A stretch of DNA of 64,000 nt from NCBI GenBank assembly GCA_039720395.1, contig CM077831.1:18158982-18222981 (forward strand), written 5' to 3'. A program made the translations under genes and the position numbers. This DNA is from Liquidambar formosana. Taxonomy: Eukaryota; Streptophyta; Magnoliopsida; Saxifragales; Altingiaceae. The notes beneath the pieces are model-generated. The model was not told where the DNA came from, ran no database searches, and saw only the letters and a list, made by a program, of their open reading frames with translations. Shown here in pieces: positions 41,339 through 54,256 of this stretch (positions are counted from its first letter, which is position 1; each line of letters opens with the position of its first letter).

Positions 41339-44124
41339 TTATTTATTTATTTTTTTTAGCTTATAAGTAATGGAAGATTCTAAACTATATGGGTGATGGT
41401 CGTTACTAGATCCCATAGGAATAGCTCGAACTGGAACTGTAAGACCAAACTTTTCACTCATTTCCATATCTTCTGCCTTCATCCCATTTTCAAGCTTCCA
41501 ATCAAAGGAGTGAAGAAGTGAGGCCAGCATGAGGTGCACCATCCGATAAACCAACGGCAATCCAGGACAAATCCTTCTTCCAGAACCAAAGGGAATGAGC
41601 TCGAAATCTCGTCCTTTGAAATCAATCTTGCTCTCTAAAAACCTTTCAGGCACAAATGAATTCTGGTTTGACCATATGTTGGGATCTCGGCCTATAACCC
41701 ATACATTTATTACCACTAGTGCATCCTTTGGCACTGTGAAGCCGCCAATTTTCACGTCGATTCCAGCTTTGTGGCGAGCTAGGAGTGGGACTGGTGGGTG
41801 CAACCGTACGTAGAGTCTCTTTTACTACTGCTTGTAAGTAAGGGAGCTTTGCTATATCTGATTCTTCGACTGGCCTATCCTTGCCAATGACTTCTTGAAG
41901 CTCAGTTCGAGCTTTTGCCATTGTTGTGGGGTTGTGTAGTAGCTCTGCCATTGCCCATTCCAATGGGCTTGAGGTTGTGTGCGTCCCTGCGATGAATACG
42001 TCCCGATACAAGGAAGTGTGAGGGACAAAATTAAAAAAATTGTTTCCTTTATTCTAGTACTCCGTATTATATCAATGATATAGCAACCCACTTATCACTA
42101 GATGTGGAGGCTCAAAAAATGAAAATTATTGGAGTTGATTAAAATGACCATTGAAAATTACTTCAAATAGAATGATAGAGAAATTAACCGATTGAAAATT
42201 GCTTAGAAGCCCGACTAATTATTATTATAATATTATTTTTTGTTCAAATCTATTTGTCCAACTGATGTAGTAACTACCATTGTCAGTTCATCATAGACAA
42301 TTATTTTTTAAAGAAATCTTTAATTGGTTAGGCAAAAAACCATTTTCAATTAAGCAAGTAAATCTGGACAAATGAGTTGGGCTGTAGGCAGTGGCGAAGC
42401 TTGGAATTTGGTCGAGGAGGGCCAAACTTTGATTGATTCTTTATATTTTTATCCTAAATCAAAATGACTATTGAGTATAATTTTTTTTTTAAAAAAAATT
42501 CTTTTTCCTACTTCACAACCACAAGACAAAATAAAAATTTTGAATTAATAAAAAGTTTTTCTTATCAATAAACAACTAGAAGAGAAATATATAATATATG
42601 ATAGAGAGCCAAATTTTTACCAAAATAAGGTGGCAATCAATTAAAATTTTTATGAAAAGAATAATTGTCCATAATGAATTAATGTGGTTGCTGCAACACT
42701 ATTTGGGTAAATTAATTTGGACAAAAAGTTTGAGTTATATAACATTGTTCATCTATATAAATAAATAATAATAATAATAATTACAATGAGTGAAGGACAA
42801 AAGAAAAATGATGAAAACAATAAAATATGGGGTAAAAAACAAAATTTATAAAAAAAACAAATTGAGTAAAAACTAAATAAAAAGGGGCCAAAAAATTTTG
42901 AGAATGACCAAAATATTATTTTGAGAAGGGTCTAAAAATTTTGGGAAGGTTTAAATTCATAAATTGTAGAAAATTATAAAGGCAAAATATAAAAAATAAA
43001 AAGTTCAGCAGGGCAGCCGACCCCTCTAGGGTCTTCTTGGCTCCGCCCCTGCCAGTAGGTAAAGCACTTCTCAAACATATTCCATCTTTTGGATGCCCCT
43101 GCCTGATGAAATTCACATTAATTAGATAAGTGGCAGAGCATTGAACTGAAAACGAGTTTCTACTAATAGAGAAGCAAATATTGAGAAATGGTACTCACCA
43201 AAAGCAAATGTTTCATATCATTGTAACTGAACTCATGATCATTTTCCTTGGTGAGCCTGAGGAGGGTATCAAGTACATCATTGTTCCCAGAAGAAGTTAC
43301 AAAGGAAGCTCTTAGCTGCGACCGCTGATTGATGATCCCATAAAAAAAATCGAACAATTTCTTAAGATAAACTGCATTCCGCCGCCGTATACCTTGTGGG
43401 TCAATAAATCTAAGGGCTGGCAAATAGTCTGCAATATTAGGCCTCCCAGTTTCTTCCATCACATTCCACACAAGCTCCTTGAAATCTTGAGAAGAATTCG
43501 AACGATAGTCAGCCAAATCGATCGAGAAAAAGGTGTTTGATATTACATTAAGGTCCGTCGTGAAGGCGGCTCGACCCATGTCAACAACTAGACCGCTACT
43601 GCACCTCTCATGGACGTGGTCTACAAGTTGCTGCACCTTTTTCTGACGAAGAGCTTGGCTGGCATTGAGGCGTTGCACCGTTGACATCTGCAAAGTGCAC
43701 ACTTTGCGGAGGTTTCGCCAATGAGCAGCTGCAGCCTGCAGGCAACCAGACCATCGAGAACTCGTGATGGACCTGGTGGTCAAGTGCTCGTGCAGCGTCC
43801 ACTGTCGGTCGATCGGTTGGGCATGATATGGTCATTTTTATGCAAGACTTCTCCGGCAGTCTGCGGAGAGGATACAATTATGACAGTAGTGCTCCCAAGC
43901 TTGAGAGTCACTAAAGGGCCGTAAGTTTTGGAGAGGTTGGCTAGTGATTGGTGAGGTTTGTTGCCAAGTTCAAAGAAGTTGCCGATGATTGGCAAAGGGC
44001 GAGGCCCCGGCGGGAGTTTGGTTGTGCTGGATTTTGAGTGGATTGGACGGGATGTGAACACAAGAATATATCTCCACACTAGGAAAACTGAAAGTGGAAA
44101 TATGGGGTATTCCATTATCTCCAT
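41339..44124 (-). pseudogene. CYP76-like cytochrome P450, broken
   Basis: The ATG at 44124 starts MEIMEYPIFPLSVFLVW, a membrane anchor, followed by the hinge KLPPGPRPLPIIGN. The family match (CYP76, geraniol 8-hydroxylase-like) runs through WRNLRKVC, the ETLR helix K motif, PERF, and the heme loop FGSGRRICPGLP with its Cys ligand. Exon 1 ends at about 43199 with donor GTGAGT. Exon 2 restarts near 42013 at DVFIAG. Lesions: two frameshifts in exon 1 (near 43830 and 43745) and a roughly 4-base insertion after ETLR (about 41808). The expected acceptor AG before DVFIAG reads CGG. The I-helix acid is changed, since AGTHTT has His where Asp is usual. Intact relatives are ER-bound monooxygenases of monoterpene metabolism. 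This copy cannot make active enzyme. Confidence 0.88.
42389..43051. mobile_element. hAT-type MITE in the P450 intron
   Basis: The ends are CAGTGGCGAAGCTTGG and, inverted, CAGGGGCGGAGCCAAG. Flanks GCTGTAGG (42381-42388) and CCAGTAGG (43052-43059) match at 6 of 8 positions, consistent with an aged 8-bp hAT duplication. It is 663 bp, AT-rich and has no ORF. Confidence 0.65.
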
Positions 44125-44166
44125 CTTTCTTCTTTGCCTCTCACAATAATCTATATACTTGCAAGG

Positions 44167-44175
44167 TATTTATAG
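44167..44175 (-). promoter_or_regulatory. TATA box of the P450 pseudogene
   Basis: CTATAAATA on the minus strand, about 45 bp before the ATG at 44124, a normal plant spacing. Confidence 0.55.
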
Positions 44176-44737
44176 GACTAGTCCTAGCGTTTCGCGGGCA
44201 GAGCCCTCATTTCATGTTGTGGTCGTGTTGCCCCACCACTTTCCGCATGGCTCATGGAGGAAGTTTCCTCTTCTCTTCCTTCCTTTTTTTTGTTTTTTTT
44301 CGGAATCTTATAACAATCAAAAGCGAATTGAACCAAATTAAAATAGCAACAAACGTATCAAATTCTTTGGATTCCAAAAAGTCCAACATCCCCCTCTGCT
44401 ACAGTTCATACACATATTCATTGGAGATGATTGCGAAAACCATTTTCCAAAGATGCTTCGTGCCTGCACAGCTTCTCCTTTCTCCAAGCTGGAACGGCTA
44501 TTGCCCCGCATTTTTGTCACACGTTTACACCTCTCATGCTTTAGGTTTCTATGGTTTTGTGCAAAATATAAAAGGTTTTTACGAAAATTGACCACGATAT
44601 CCACTAAAAAACATTAGTTTGAAAAACTTTATGGAAGAAAGTTTTTCTAAAATTTATCATTTAAATAGACTTTTTAATCATTTATAGCCTTTATTATTAT
44701 TATTATTATTATTTTGCCAAAAAGTCTACTTAAACGA

Positions 44738-45137
44738 GAGGGTTTATGATGTCATGTACTTAATCACGTGTTGATCGAAGTTTAACGCCTTTCGGATTTA
44801 ATAATAGGGATGGTTATTGGCATTCAAGACTTGCTTTGTATTCCCCATTTATTTTAAATTTTTCCAAGTTTTATAAAAAAATATCAATGGTCTTCTTTCA
44901 TTGAAACAGAGACCGTAAATAGCCAAAATGTCTATTTAAATGACAGACCTTTCTTAGACAAAGTTGTTCAAAATGATGCTTTCTAGTGGATAATGAATCT
45001 AGTTTTTATGAAAACTCTCTATATTTTTCATAAAACCTTGAAAAGTTTAAAATAATTGGGGGATAAAAGCAAGTTTTGGAATGCCAATAAAGACCCATTT
45101 AGCAACTTTCAAGTGTATAATTAACGCACCTTAATTT
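44738..45137 (-). repeat. Dispersed repeat with fold-back, partner of 1-561
   Basis: Reverse complement relative of 1-561. Inside it, TTATTGGCATTCAAGACTTGC (about 44815) and its inverted counterpart (about 45065-45095) form imperfect terminal arms of about 70 bp. They are followed by shared TTTTATnAAAAATAT. No TSD is clear and there are no ORFs. Confidence 0.5.
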
Positions 45138-45384
45138 GGAATCAATGTAATAAATTTAGTGATATAGTACAAGTGTGCCTTAATTAGATTGCATGCCCAA
45201 AGTAATTGGGGAAAAAAATAATGAAGCGATGACGACGTCCTCACAATTGAAGGGCTTTATGTGGGTATCCCCCATCCATACTATTTGAGCTATTTCTTTC
45301 ATAAGTAAATTGTGCGCATTGAGCAAAGAGGGCTGCTTATTCCGAAGCTAGAGATAAACTGGTTTAGGCTAGTACAATTTTTAA

Positions 45385-45771
45385 AAGGAAATTACAGTTT
45401 CATTCCCTCAACTTTTATTTGAAAACACTTCGCGCCCTTTCATTTTGTTTCCAAATAATTTGGATCCCTCATGTGTGAAAAATGTTACTTTACATCCTTT
45501 TGTCAGTAATTTGGTTTTTTGACAGAAAATGGTTGTAGGTGACTTGCTAGATCATAGCATTTTTAGGATGAATTTGCCTTGGTGGTGGGAATAATTTTAT
45601 CATTTCACCAACATATGATAAAAGTATATCTGAAAAATTGTCATTTCTATTGACACCGTAAGAATTAAATACATTTTTCAAACACAAGGGGATCAAAGTG
45701 TTTGAAAACAAACTAAAAGGGCGTAAAGTGTTTTTGAATAAAAGTTGAAGTGGTGAAATTGTAATTTTTCC
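45385..45771. mobile_element. Mutator-type MITE (387 bp)
   Basis: Terminal arms of about 120 bp are inverted repeats (GGAAATTACAGTTTC and inverted GGAAAAATTACAATTTC, both continuing CAACTTTTATT). A perfect 9-bp TSD AATTTTTAA lies at 45376-45384 and 45772-45780. It has no coding sequence. Confidence 0.8.
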
Positions 45772-45780
45772 AATTTTTAA

Positions 45781-47523
45781 TCCATATAATTCCTAAAAAA
45801 TTAATATAAAAATTGAAGAAGTTTGTTTACAAAAATTGAAAAAAAAAAAGAAAAAAAAGGAAAAAAAGAGAAGAATATTTTCATCCCAAGTCTTACCAAT
45901 TGGTAAACTTTGTTTTATGAATGTTTGTTGAACAAAGCAAGCACACCTAGGAAAATTGAGACAGAAATCCAAGCATACCTAAGAAAATTGAGACGAAATC
46001 CAGTGTATACATAAAAATAAATAAATAAATAAATAATTATTTTTAAAAAATAGCTCTCAACTATGAGATCTGATTGCCGGAAGGTGTTCCTATATTAGAT
46101 AGTAAAGTTTCATCAGCATCTAACTACTGGAGGCTAGGAATTGAAATCAGAAAATGTTTTTTTTTTTTTTTTTTTACCAGCAAAAAGAACATAATTTTAT
46201 AAATCCAAAGACAATGAATACAACCATTAATATAAATACAGTCCCAAACAGATCAGTACATATTAATATAAGTTTTGACCATTTAATATACCTGATAACT
46301 TATGTATATCGTATAATCCTTTATACAGGTACTAATATAAATTATATTAATACGTTGTCACTTGGCCTGTCATCGTATAAAAATGCTTCATAGTCGGTGC
46401 CTTTTTTTTGTTGGGTAAGTATAGTTGGCCCATATTGACGACCTTGAGGCAAACTTAATTTATATTCACCGGCCAAAAAAGAAAGAAAAAAAAAAACTTT
46501 ATATATATTAATTGATTAACTCAAGAAGAATGCCAATATGAATTATGAACACATCATGATCATGGCACCTTATGCCGCACGCCTAAAAATATGAAAAAGG
46601 TATATATTTAAACAAGTTTTTTAGGTTGGAAAAAAAAAAAAAAAATTGCTTTTTCTGGGTTCTTACCCTAGAGAGTAAAGGACATCACCTAAATTATATG
46701 GTGGGACCATCTAGAAATTGAGAGCCAAGTAAAGTTCTTGTAAACTTTCTAATTGCGATTGATGAATACATTGAAACAATCAATTATGTATTTCTTTTGT
46801 GGCATTAGTCACACCATTGCCTATCTCAAAGACTCAGACGCCTTAAGCATTAACTTGAAATATTGTAGCCTACCCAAGGAAGTTAACTGCCTTCTCATAG
46901 ACTATACATTTTTTTTTTTTTTGTAAAATTATGTTTTTTTGGTTTTGAGTGGGAACCATGGACCACATCAGCCGGTGGGGGAGTTGGGAATTGTGGTTAA
47001 TTTGTGTTGTTGGGTTGTCCGCCTCATGCATTCACTTGAAATATTCCTTCGTATGTGACGATGCGGTATCGAGCAAAAGCGGACGAATATTGGCGGTTAG
47101 GAGTGTAAAATGGGCTGAGCTAGACCAGGTTAGGTTGTTCTTCATGCGGACAAGACTAGATTTGGGCTGGGCTTAGTCAGGCTTTAGTATTAATCATTGA
47201 GTGTTTTTTCTTGTTTATTTGTAGCATTTGGATATTTTATTTTATTATTTTTTAATCTTATGCGAATCGAGCGATAAATATAACTCATATAGTCATATGA
47301 TAATAGTATATTATTTACAATAGGGAACGGCTATTGCAACCCCCCCATCCCCTCTCCCACAAGTCCGGTAACTCTCTCTGGCACCCCACCCCACCAGCGA
47401 CGGTGAGGCAACAGCGACAGCAGCCTTCTTCTTTTTTTTCTTTTTTTTTTTGTTTTTTCCAGAACCCCTCTCCCACACCTCTCTCGCCAGCAGCCCTCAC
47501 TCCCCTCCCTCTCGTCGGAACCC
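45781..47523. other. No gene seen; AT-rich spacer
   Basis: Several poly-A and poly-T runs (45841, 46158, 46630, 46910). ORFs are short and without motifs. The last 200 bp (47330-47523) switch abruptly to C-rich, CT-rich sequence (CCCCATCCCCTCTCCC) and may be the 5' untranslated part of an unrelated locus. Nothing is recognisable. Confidence 0.5.
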
Positions 47524-50165
47524 TGTGAACCCCGGAAATTGAGCCCACAAGGGATTGAAAGAAAATGCGTTTGAAAAAGAAAAAGGAAAGGGAGTCGCCA
47601 CCTTATTTTTTAAAGGAAACAAGGAAAACCCTAAAAACCAATTTTGTTTTAAGAAAACAAAAGAATGACTCCATGTTTAAAAAGGAAAGGCAAAAATAGG
47701 CTTTTGGAAACCAAAGAAATCGGGGATTCGGAGGCTAAGTTATGACATGGGAAGGTTCTAGGCAAAGCCTATAGGCACCCATGTCACCCTTTCGGTCTCT
47801 CAGTTCATTTGGGCTAAATTAAGATCTTTCCCATACAAAAATCAGCAAGTATATCATCACAAGAATTGCATGTATATCATATATTTCATTCATCCATCCA
47901 TGCATAATAAGCAAACAAAACAGAAAATAAAGAAAAAGAAAACAAAACAAAAATAAACCTAGGATGCTTGGATCCTAGAACGGACTTGAGCCTCACGAAG
48001 AGCGCCTACGTACCATGCAACGAAATACATGGATCAAAGTCCACGTAGTTCGATTAGAATTAGGGTTAAGACCTAATATAAACCTAGGGTTAAAACCCTA
48101 GGTTTCCTTATTTGATCAAAAGAGTTGAATATGATAGAAAGTTTGATTTTAGGAAAGAAATCCACAAAATGGAAACTTTAATAAAAACCAGAATTTTGTT
48201 GGTTAAGGAAACCTCTAATTAAACCATAGGATCATATTAAAAATTAACCCTAAATAGGGAGAAGAGAAGGGATAAGGAAGAAAGGTGAATTGGGGCACCT
48301 TCACACCCACTTACTTGAGCGCAATTAGCTCCAAGCATTAGCTATTTCAGACATAAGCAGCCCTATTTGCCATAGGACAAATACCACACCTATTTGCACC
48401 CTTACAAGTGCTCAAAACCATGCAAAAACACTAACATGCAAATCTGGACAGAATAGTATTATGACCTAAAATCATCCACTAAGCATGCAAATAGCAAAAA
48501 CAGCGAACAATAATAAGTCCTAACATATTCCTAGAACCATATCATGCATAAAAACCCTAAAACATACTAACATGCATGCAAAACTATCATGTTTACTCCA
48601 TATGAAAAACATATACAGCAAACACGAAGAAAAACCAATAAAAAAGTCTACTTTATCATGCTATATGAAAACAAACACGAAACAATGACTCTAAAACCCT
48701 AAACTCACAAATATGCTTAAAAACATACAAAACATACTTTAATCATGCTAAAACCAAACTAAACAGATATTAAATCATGCATATTAACTAACTAAAGCAA
48801 TATAACATGATGAAAATCCTAACTCTAACATGCAATGACACTAATCCTAGCACAAGGACAAACAGGAGCACAAAAATCATAACTATGCATTAAAAACCTA
48901 AAGGACAGCCCTAAAGCATGCTAAACAGTAGATAAAAAATAGATATTCCATGTATATTAACTAGCTAGAGTGTTAATACATGATAAAAAAGTTACCTTTA
49001 ACATGCAATAGGCCTATCCTATATGAAAACCTAGTTTAAGCTTGAATAGAGAAGGAGAATACCTTAGGAAGGGCCTTCCCTTGTGTTTGCAATTGTTCGT
49101 GGCTCCTCAGGTCTTTAGAGTGAATCAAACCAACACGAATCCTCCTCTTTGTCAAAGTGGTATCACAGCAAAGAGATCAAAACTCACTCAACTTTGAAAA
49201 GAAATAGAAAACAAAAAGAGAACAAGAGAAAAGAAAAGTGATTTTCGTCACTTTGCAGCAGCAGCAACTTCAATCGCGTTTTTGGGTATGAAAACGTTGG
49301 ATTTGGACAAAGCTTGTGAAATACAAAGTTGTAGAGAATTGAATTATCTTTCTAACAAGACCAATTTCATCAAATTCTGACTTCTGATGAAAATGTTATG
49401 ATTAAAATACGACTGCTGGTTTTCAGAAAATCTGCTGCTGAATTATGACGAATTTCACTCCCTCCAAACCCTCTTCTCCTCTCTCCCTTGTTTAAAGACA
49501 TTAAGAGAGTATTTATAGCTGAAATCTGGAGTTTCCCTTTCCTTCCTGGACTAGGTCTTTTTGGAGAATAATCAAAAGGTATTTTATAATGATAAAAGAC
49601 TTCTAATCTGAATAGGAAAAGGAAATTGTCTTTTATAAAAATTGGGAGACTAACCGCTAACACGCATGCACATGTATCGTATGTGCGTACACACACTCAT
49701 CACATACGTACACGTGTTAGTGTCATGATAAAAATGGCTAATTTAATAAAATAATTTTCTTTTCATTTTAACCAAAAATCTCATGCTGTGATTCGCACTA
49801 ATTCTTCAAGGATAATCTGTAAATAACCACACTAAACTCATCATCAGGGCCACGGGACTTAAGATGACAACCGGTACAAAATTAAACCTAGAAATACCTC
49901 ATATGCATCCATATGAACTCCAATTGACAATTTGGAGATCATTCCAAGGTCAAATGAATAGTTTGGGACTTAAAAGACGATTATGCCCCTCAAGTCACAA
50001 AAGCTCTTATTATCCCTCAAGATCAACTCCAATTTGAACCAAAATTCATATCCATTGTCCTTGTGACTCTAGAAAACTAATGCAAGTGACTAAACTCAAA
50101 AACAAAACAAAAACATGCATGAAATGATGAGCCCTAGTAAGGTGGTACAAAAATGGGGTGTGACA
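47524..50165 (-). repeat. 3' LTR of element B
   Basis: Reads TGTCACACCCC to GGGGTTCACA on the minus strand. It is about 42 bp longer than the A LTR, mainly from a roughly 32-bp segment at 49861-49893 (around GATGACAACCGGTACAAAAT) absent from both A LTRs. The TATA box is at 49510-49518 (minus) and the CACGTG core at 49711-49716. Confidence 0.92.
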
Positions 50166-50169
50166 GAAG

Positions 50170-50177
50170 CCCCTCAT
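50170..50177 (-). other. Short purine tract before the 3' LTR of element B
   Basis: ATGAGGGG on the minus strand, as in element A, four bases from the LTR. Likely plus-strand primer, weak. Confidence 0.4.
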
Positions 50178-50303
50178 TGGCGAACAAGTTATACTTGTGA
50201 ACCAATGATAAAGAACAACCCATTTTTGCCAAGAAGCCTGGAGAAATCACACACTGATACCAACAATGATGGGAGGTTGAAAACCTGAGACTGAAATAAG
50301 GAA

Positions 50304-52132
50304 GTGTACTCAAGTCATGAGTATACTTAAACCACTGGGGGTTGATGATTGTCAAGAGAAGCATATTCAAGCCACTACGAATGAACATACTTTTGAAATG
50401 GAGAAATATATTCTAGTCACGAATATATTTAACCAAGTGATGAGAATGAGATCTGAGAAGTACGTTCAAGTGATGAACGTACCTTGGAAATGGAGAAGTA
50501 TATTCAGGTCACGAATATATTTAACCAAGTGAGTGACAAAATATCTGAGAAGTATACTCAAATGATGAGTATACCATTGAAATGGAGAAATATATTCAGG
50601 TCACGAATATATTTAACCAAGTAATCTGAGAATGAAATCTGAGAAGTATACTCAAATGGTGAGCATACCATTGAAATGGAGAAATATATCCAAGCGATGG
50701 ATATCTTTAACCAAGTAGGATAAGAATAATCTGAGAGGTGTATTCAAGTGATGAGTGTACTTTTGAAATGGAGAAATATATTCAGGTCACGAACATATTT
50801 AACCAAGTGATGAAAAAGATGCTGAGAAATATACTCAAGTGATGAGTATACTTAATGATTGAAAAAGACTGAGAAGTACGTTCAAGTGATGAACATACTT
50901 TTGAAATGGAGAAATGTATCCAAGTGATGGATATATTTAACCAAGTAAGCTGAGAAGTACACTCAAGTGATGAGCATACCATTGAAATGGAGAAATATAT
51001 CCAAACGACGGATATATTTAACCAAGTAAGATAAGAATAATCTGAGAAGTGTACTCAAGTGATGAGTACACCATTGAAATGGAGAAATATATTCTAGTCA
51101 CGAATATACTTAACCAAGTAAGTGACAAGTATGTTTGAGTGATAAACATACCATTGAAATAGAGAAATATATCCAAGTGATGGATATACTTAACCAAGTA
51201 AGTGACAAGTATGTTTAAGTGATAAACATACCATTGAAATAGAGAAATATATCCAAGCGATGGATATACTTAAGCAAGTAAGATAGAGAATAATCTGAGA
51301 AGTGTACTCAAGTGATGAGTACACCATTGAAATGGAGAAATATATTCTAGTCATGAATATATTTAACCAAGTAAGTGACAAATATTCTGAGAAGTATGTT
51401 CAAGTGATGAACATACTATTGAAATGGAGAAATATACCCAAGCGATGGATATACTTAACCAAGTAAGTGGCAAAATATCTGAGAAGTATACTCAAGTGAT
51501 GAGTATACCATTGAAATGGAAAAAATATACCCAAGCGATGGATATACTTAACCAAGTAAGTGACAAATGATCTGAGAAGTATGTTCAAGTGATGAACATA
51601 CCATTGAAATGGAAAAAATATACCCAAGTGGTGGATATACTTAACCAAGTAAGTGACAAATGATCTGAGAAGTATGTTCAAGTGATGAACATACCATTGA
51701 AATGGAGAAATATACCCAAGCGATGGATATACTTAACCAAGTAAGTGACGAAATATCTGAGAAGTATACTCGAGTGATGAGTATACCATTGAAATGGAGA
51801 AATATATTCAAGTGATGAATATATTTAACCAAGTAAGTGATAATGAGGATCTGAAACTAGGAAGCATATTCAATGGGTGAACATGCTTTTGAAATGGAAG
51901 AATATATTCAAGTGATGAATATATTCAACCAAGTATGATAGAAAATAAGAATTTGAAACTGAGAAGCATATTCAAAGGGTGAATACACTTTTGAAATGGA
52001 AGAACACATTCAAGCGATGAATATATTCAACCAAGTAGGGTAGAGAATGAGGATTTGAAACTGAGAAGCATATTCAAAGGGTGAATACACTTTTGAAATG
52101 GAAGAACACATTCAAGTGATGAATATATTCAA
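50304..52132 (-). repeat. Tandem array of covarying hairpins in element B
   Basis: Same architecture as 25150-26880, inverted: arms such as GTATGTTCA/TGAACATAC and GTATACTCA/TGAGTATAC around a 5-nt loop. Unit number and order differ slightly from A. The part nearest the antisense ORF (51890-52132) has a local duplication of a unit with GGGTGAATACAC. It lies upstream of the antisense ORF start at 52623. Confidence 0.9.
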
Positions 52133-52565
52133 CCAAGTAGGATGAAAAATCAAGATTTGAAATGAGGATATATGATCAATTTATCAAGATTGAACAGGCA
52201 TGGTGCAAGAGGAAAGTGACTTAACACATTGTCACTTGAGTTGGCATGACACAGGGGAAATATATTCAACCCTTTTGAACATAAAATCAATTCAAGGAAT
52301 TGATTTCAAGATGGAATTTGATTGATTTTAAGCTCAAAAAGTGTTGAATATCTCATTTGGAAGGAGGTTTGATCACGCGTCAAGGCGAGACAAAGCGAGA
52401 AGCAAAACCAAAACAAAGTGGCTTGGGTGACCACCAGGCCTCGGGAGGCTAGCTGCCCAGGCCTGGGTGGTTACCCGAGCCCAAAGCGGAAATCCCACTT
52501 TGAATAGGAAACTTCCTATTCTGATGGGTTTTTTCCTATTTGAACTTGGATTTGTGACCTTTTCC

Positions 52566-52574
52566 CTATAAAAA
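52566..52574 (+). promoter_or_regulatory. TATA box for the antisense ORF of element B
   Basis: CTATAAAAA about 50 bp before the ATG at 52623, followed by a short leader with ATTCATTCATT. Conserved with element A. Confidence 0.5.
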
Positions 52575-52622
52575 CACATCCAAGAGGTTCCTAAACCTAC
52601 TTGTATTCATTCATTAGAAATT

Positions 52623-53909
52623 ATGGAGGCTCTAGACAAATTTTTAGGAGGGTTTTTGAGAGTTATGAGTGCTAAAGCAAAATCTGAGTTCAAGTGCTTT
52701 GGCTTGGATCCATTGCTCTCCTTGAGGCATGTGAGGCTTGAAACGAACCTCTTGACCGCTGCTACATATTTTTGGGATCCTCAAGTTCATGTGTTCCGCT
52801 TCAACTATGAAGAACTGTGCCCAACCATGGAGGAATTCTGTGCATTGTATGGAGTTTCAACGGTAGGTCCTTTCATTCTCCCTACTCCTCGCCCAAGCTT
52901 TCTTACTTCTTTCTCCAATCTACTTGGAATTCACTCACAATATGCCTCTACGTTTGTAAAGGACCATATGGTAGACTTGATGAAATTGGCAACCTCTTTT
53001 TTAGCTTGTGATAGTAAAGGTATTCTGAATTTTACCTTTCCTATTAAGCATGCTCTTGCCTTTTGCCTCATTGGTCGTTTTCTTATTTCCACTGGTACTC
53101 CACATGTTCCCATTCAAATCTGTGACTTGATTCCTCTCCTTGCCAAGGGCCATAACTTGATTCCCATGGTGCTAGCTGAAACCCTGAATGGTTTGGATAA
53201 AACTTATGAGGACCCAAAGGTTCCTTTAGGAGGTAGCCCCATTCTACTGCAGATGTGGTTGCTTGAAAGACTGAATTTCTTGTCACCAGTTGCCATTACA
53301 CCATACAAGCCCCAGCATTACTGCCTTCGCCGCATTGAACTACCTGGGCAATTTTCATTGAGAGATTGGCTAGGTTACTTCCAAACCCTTTCTTAGAGGA
53401 GTGTCAAGTGGTTTGTATTCATATGGGGCTGCAGTGACCAGGTGCTTCTGCGGACTTCTGGATGCGCCATGGTGAGACTCATAGGACTGAGGTCTACTTC
53501 CTTCTATTGGCCTTCAAGGGTTCTGCGTCAGATGGGCGCCATGCAAACCATACCCACTTCTTTGAAAGGTGACTATCCTGTGGTGCCCGCGGGTCTTTCT
53601 GTAGTGACTTGGGCGAAGGACCGATGGCCTAGCAAGTTGATACTAACCCAAGTTACGAATACTGATGGTCCGTATATGATGAGCCCCGAGTATAAGGAAT
53701 GGTTGAAAAGCAATTTAGGTGAGAGAGAGACTACTCGAAGAGAAAGGATTTTTGGACTTATCAAGAACAACGAACTTGGATCTTGCAAAGAAGATATTAT
53801 GGAAGCAGTGACAACAGCTTATGAACATGACTTGAGGAAGAAAAGAAGACATGAAAGAGAGAAGAAGAAAGCTGAAGAGCGAGCTGCAAAGAAGCCCAAG
53901 AAAAACTGA
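52623..53909 (+). pseudogene. Antisense ORF of element B, plant-mobile-domain-like, one nonsense codon
   Basis: One frame of 428 codons from ATG 52623 to 53909 is broken only by TAG at 53394-53396, where element A has TGG. The first 257 codons cover the mobile-domain-like region (FFWDP-type signature as YFWDPQVHVFRFNYEEL). The remainder continues in the same frame into a segment with WPSRVLRQMGAMQ and a Lys/Glu/Arg-rich coiled coil at the end. Because the stops in A and B lie at different codons, the family ORF was probably intact in a recent common ancestor. The product and its role are unknown; expression would be from the strand opposite to gag-pol. Confidence 0.7.
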
Positions 53910-54256
53910 AGACTCAATAGAATAGGATATTTATGGCATATTTATAGTTCTTTTACTTAATACCAATGAATTGCTATGTCAATCAATTTTAGTTTTGAAT
54001 AAATTGCCAATAATAAATCAAATTTGGGATTTTCTTGTTTGATTTAGACCGCACCCAAGGTAACTTTGTGGGTTGCCTACGTATCTCCATGATTTTTTCT
54101 TCTGTTTTTTTTTTTCTTCTTTCTTCTTTCTTTTTTTTCTTTTTTTTTTTTTTTCTTTTTGTTTCTTTTTTTTTGAATGGAGAATCAGGTCTTACGTAGT
54201 TCTTATGCCTTAACTTTTGCCTAGGCCGCCCTTACGGGTTTTCAACCTAGCAGGCT
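53910..54256 (-). other. Spacer between pol and antisense ORF of element B
   Basis: Includes an expanded T-rich/CT-rich run at 54089-54175 (A-rich in the element's sense), much longer than in A. Otherwise it matches 23091-23370. No gene is seen. Confidence 0.6.
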
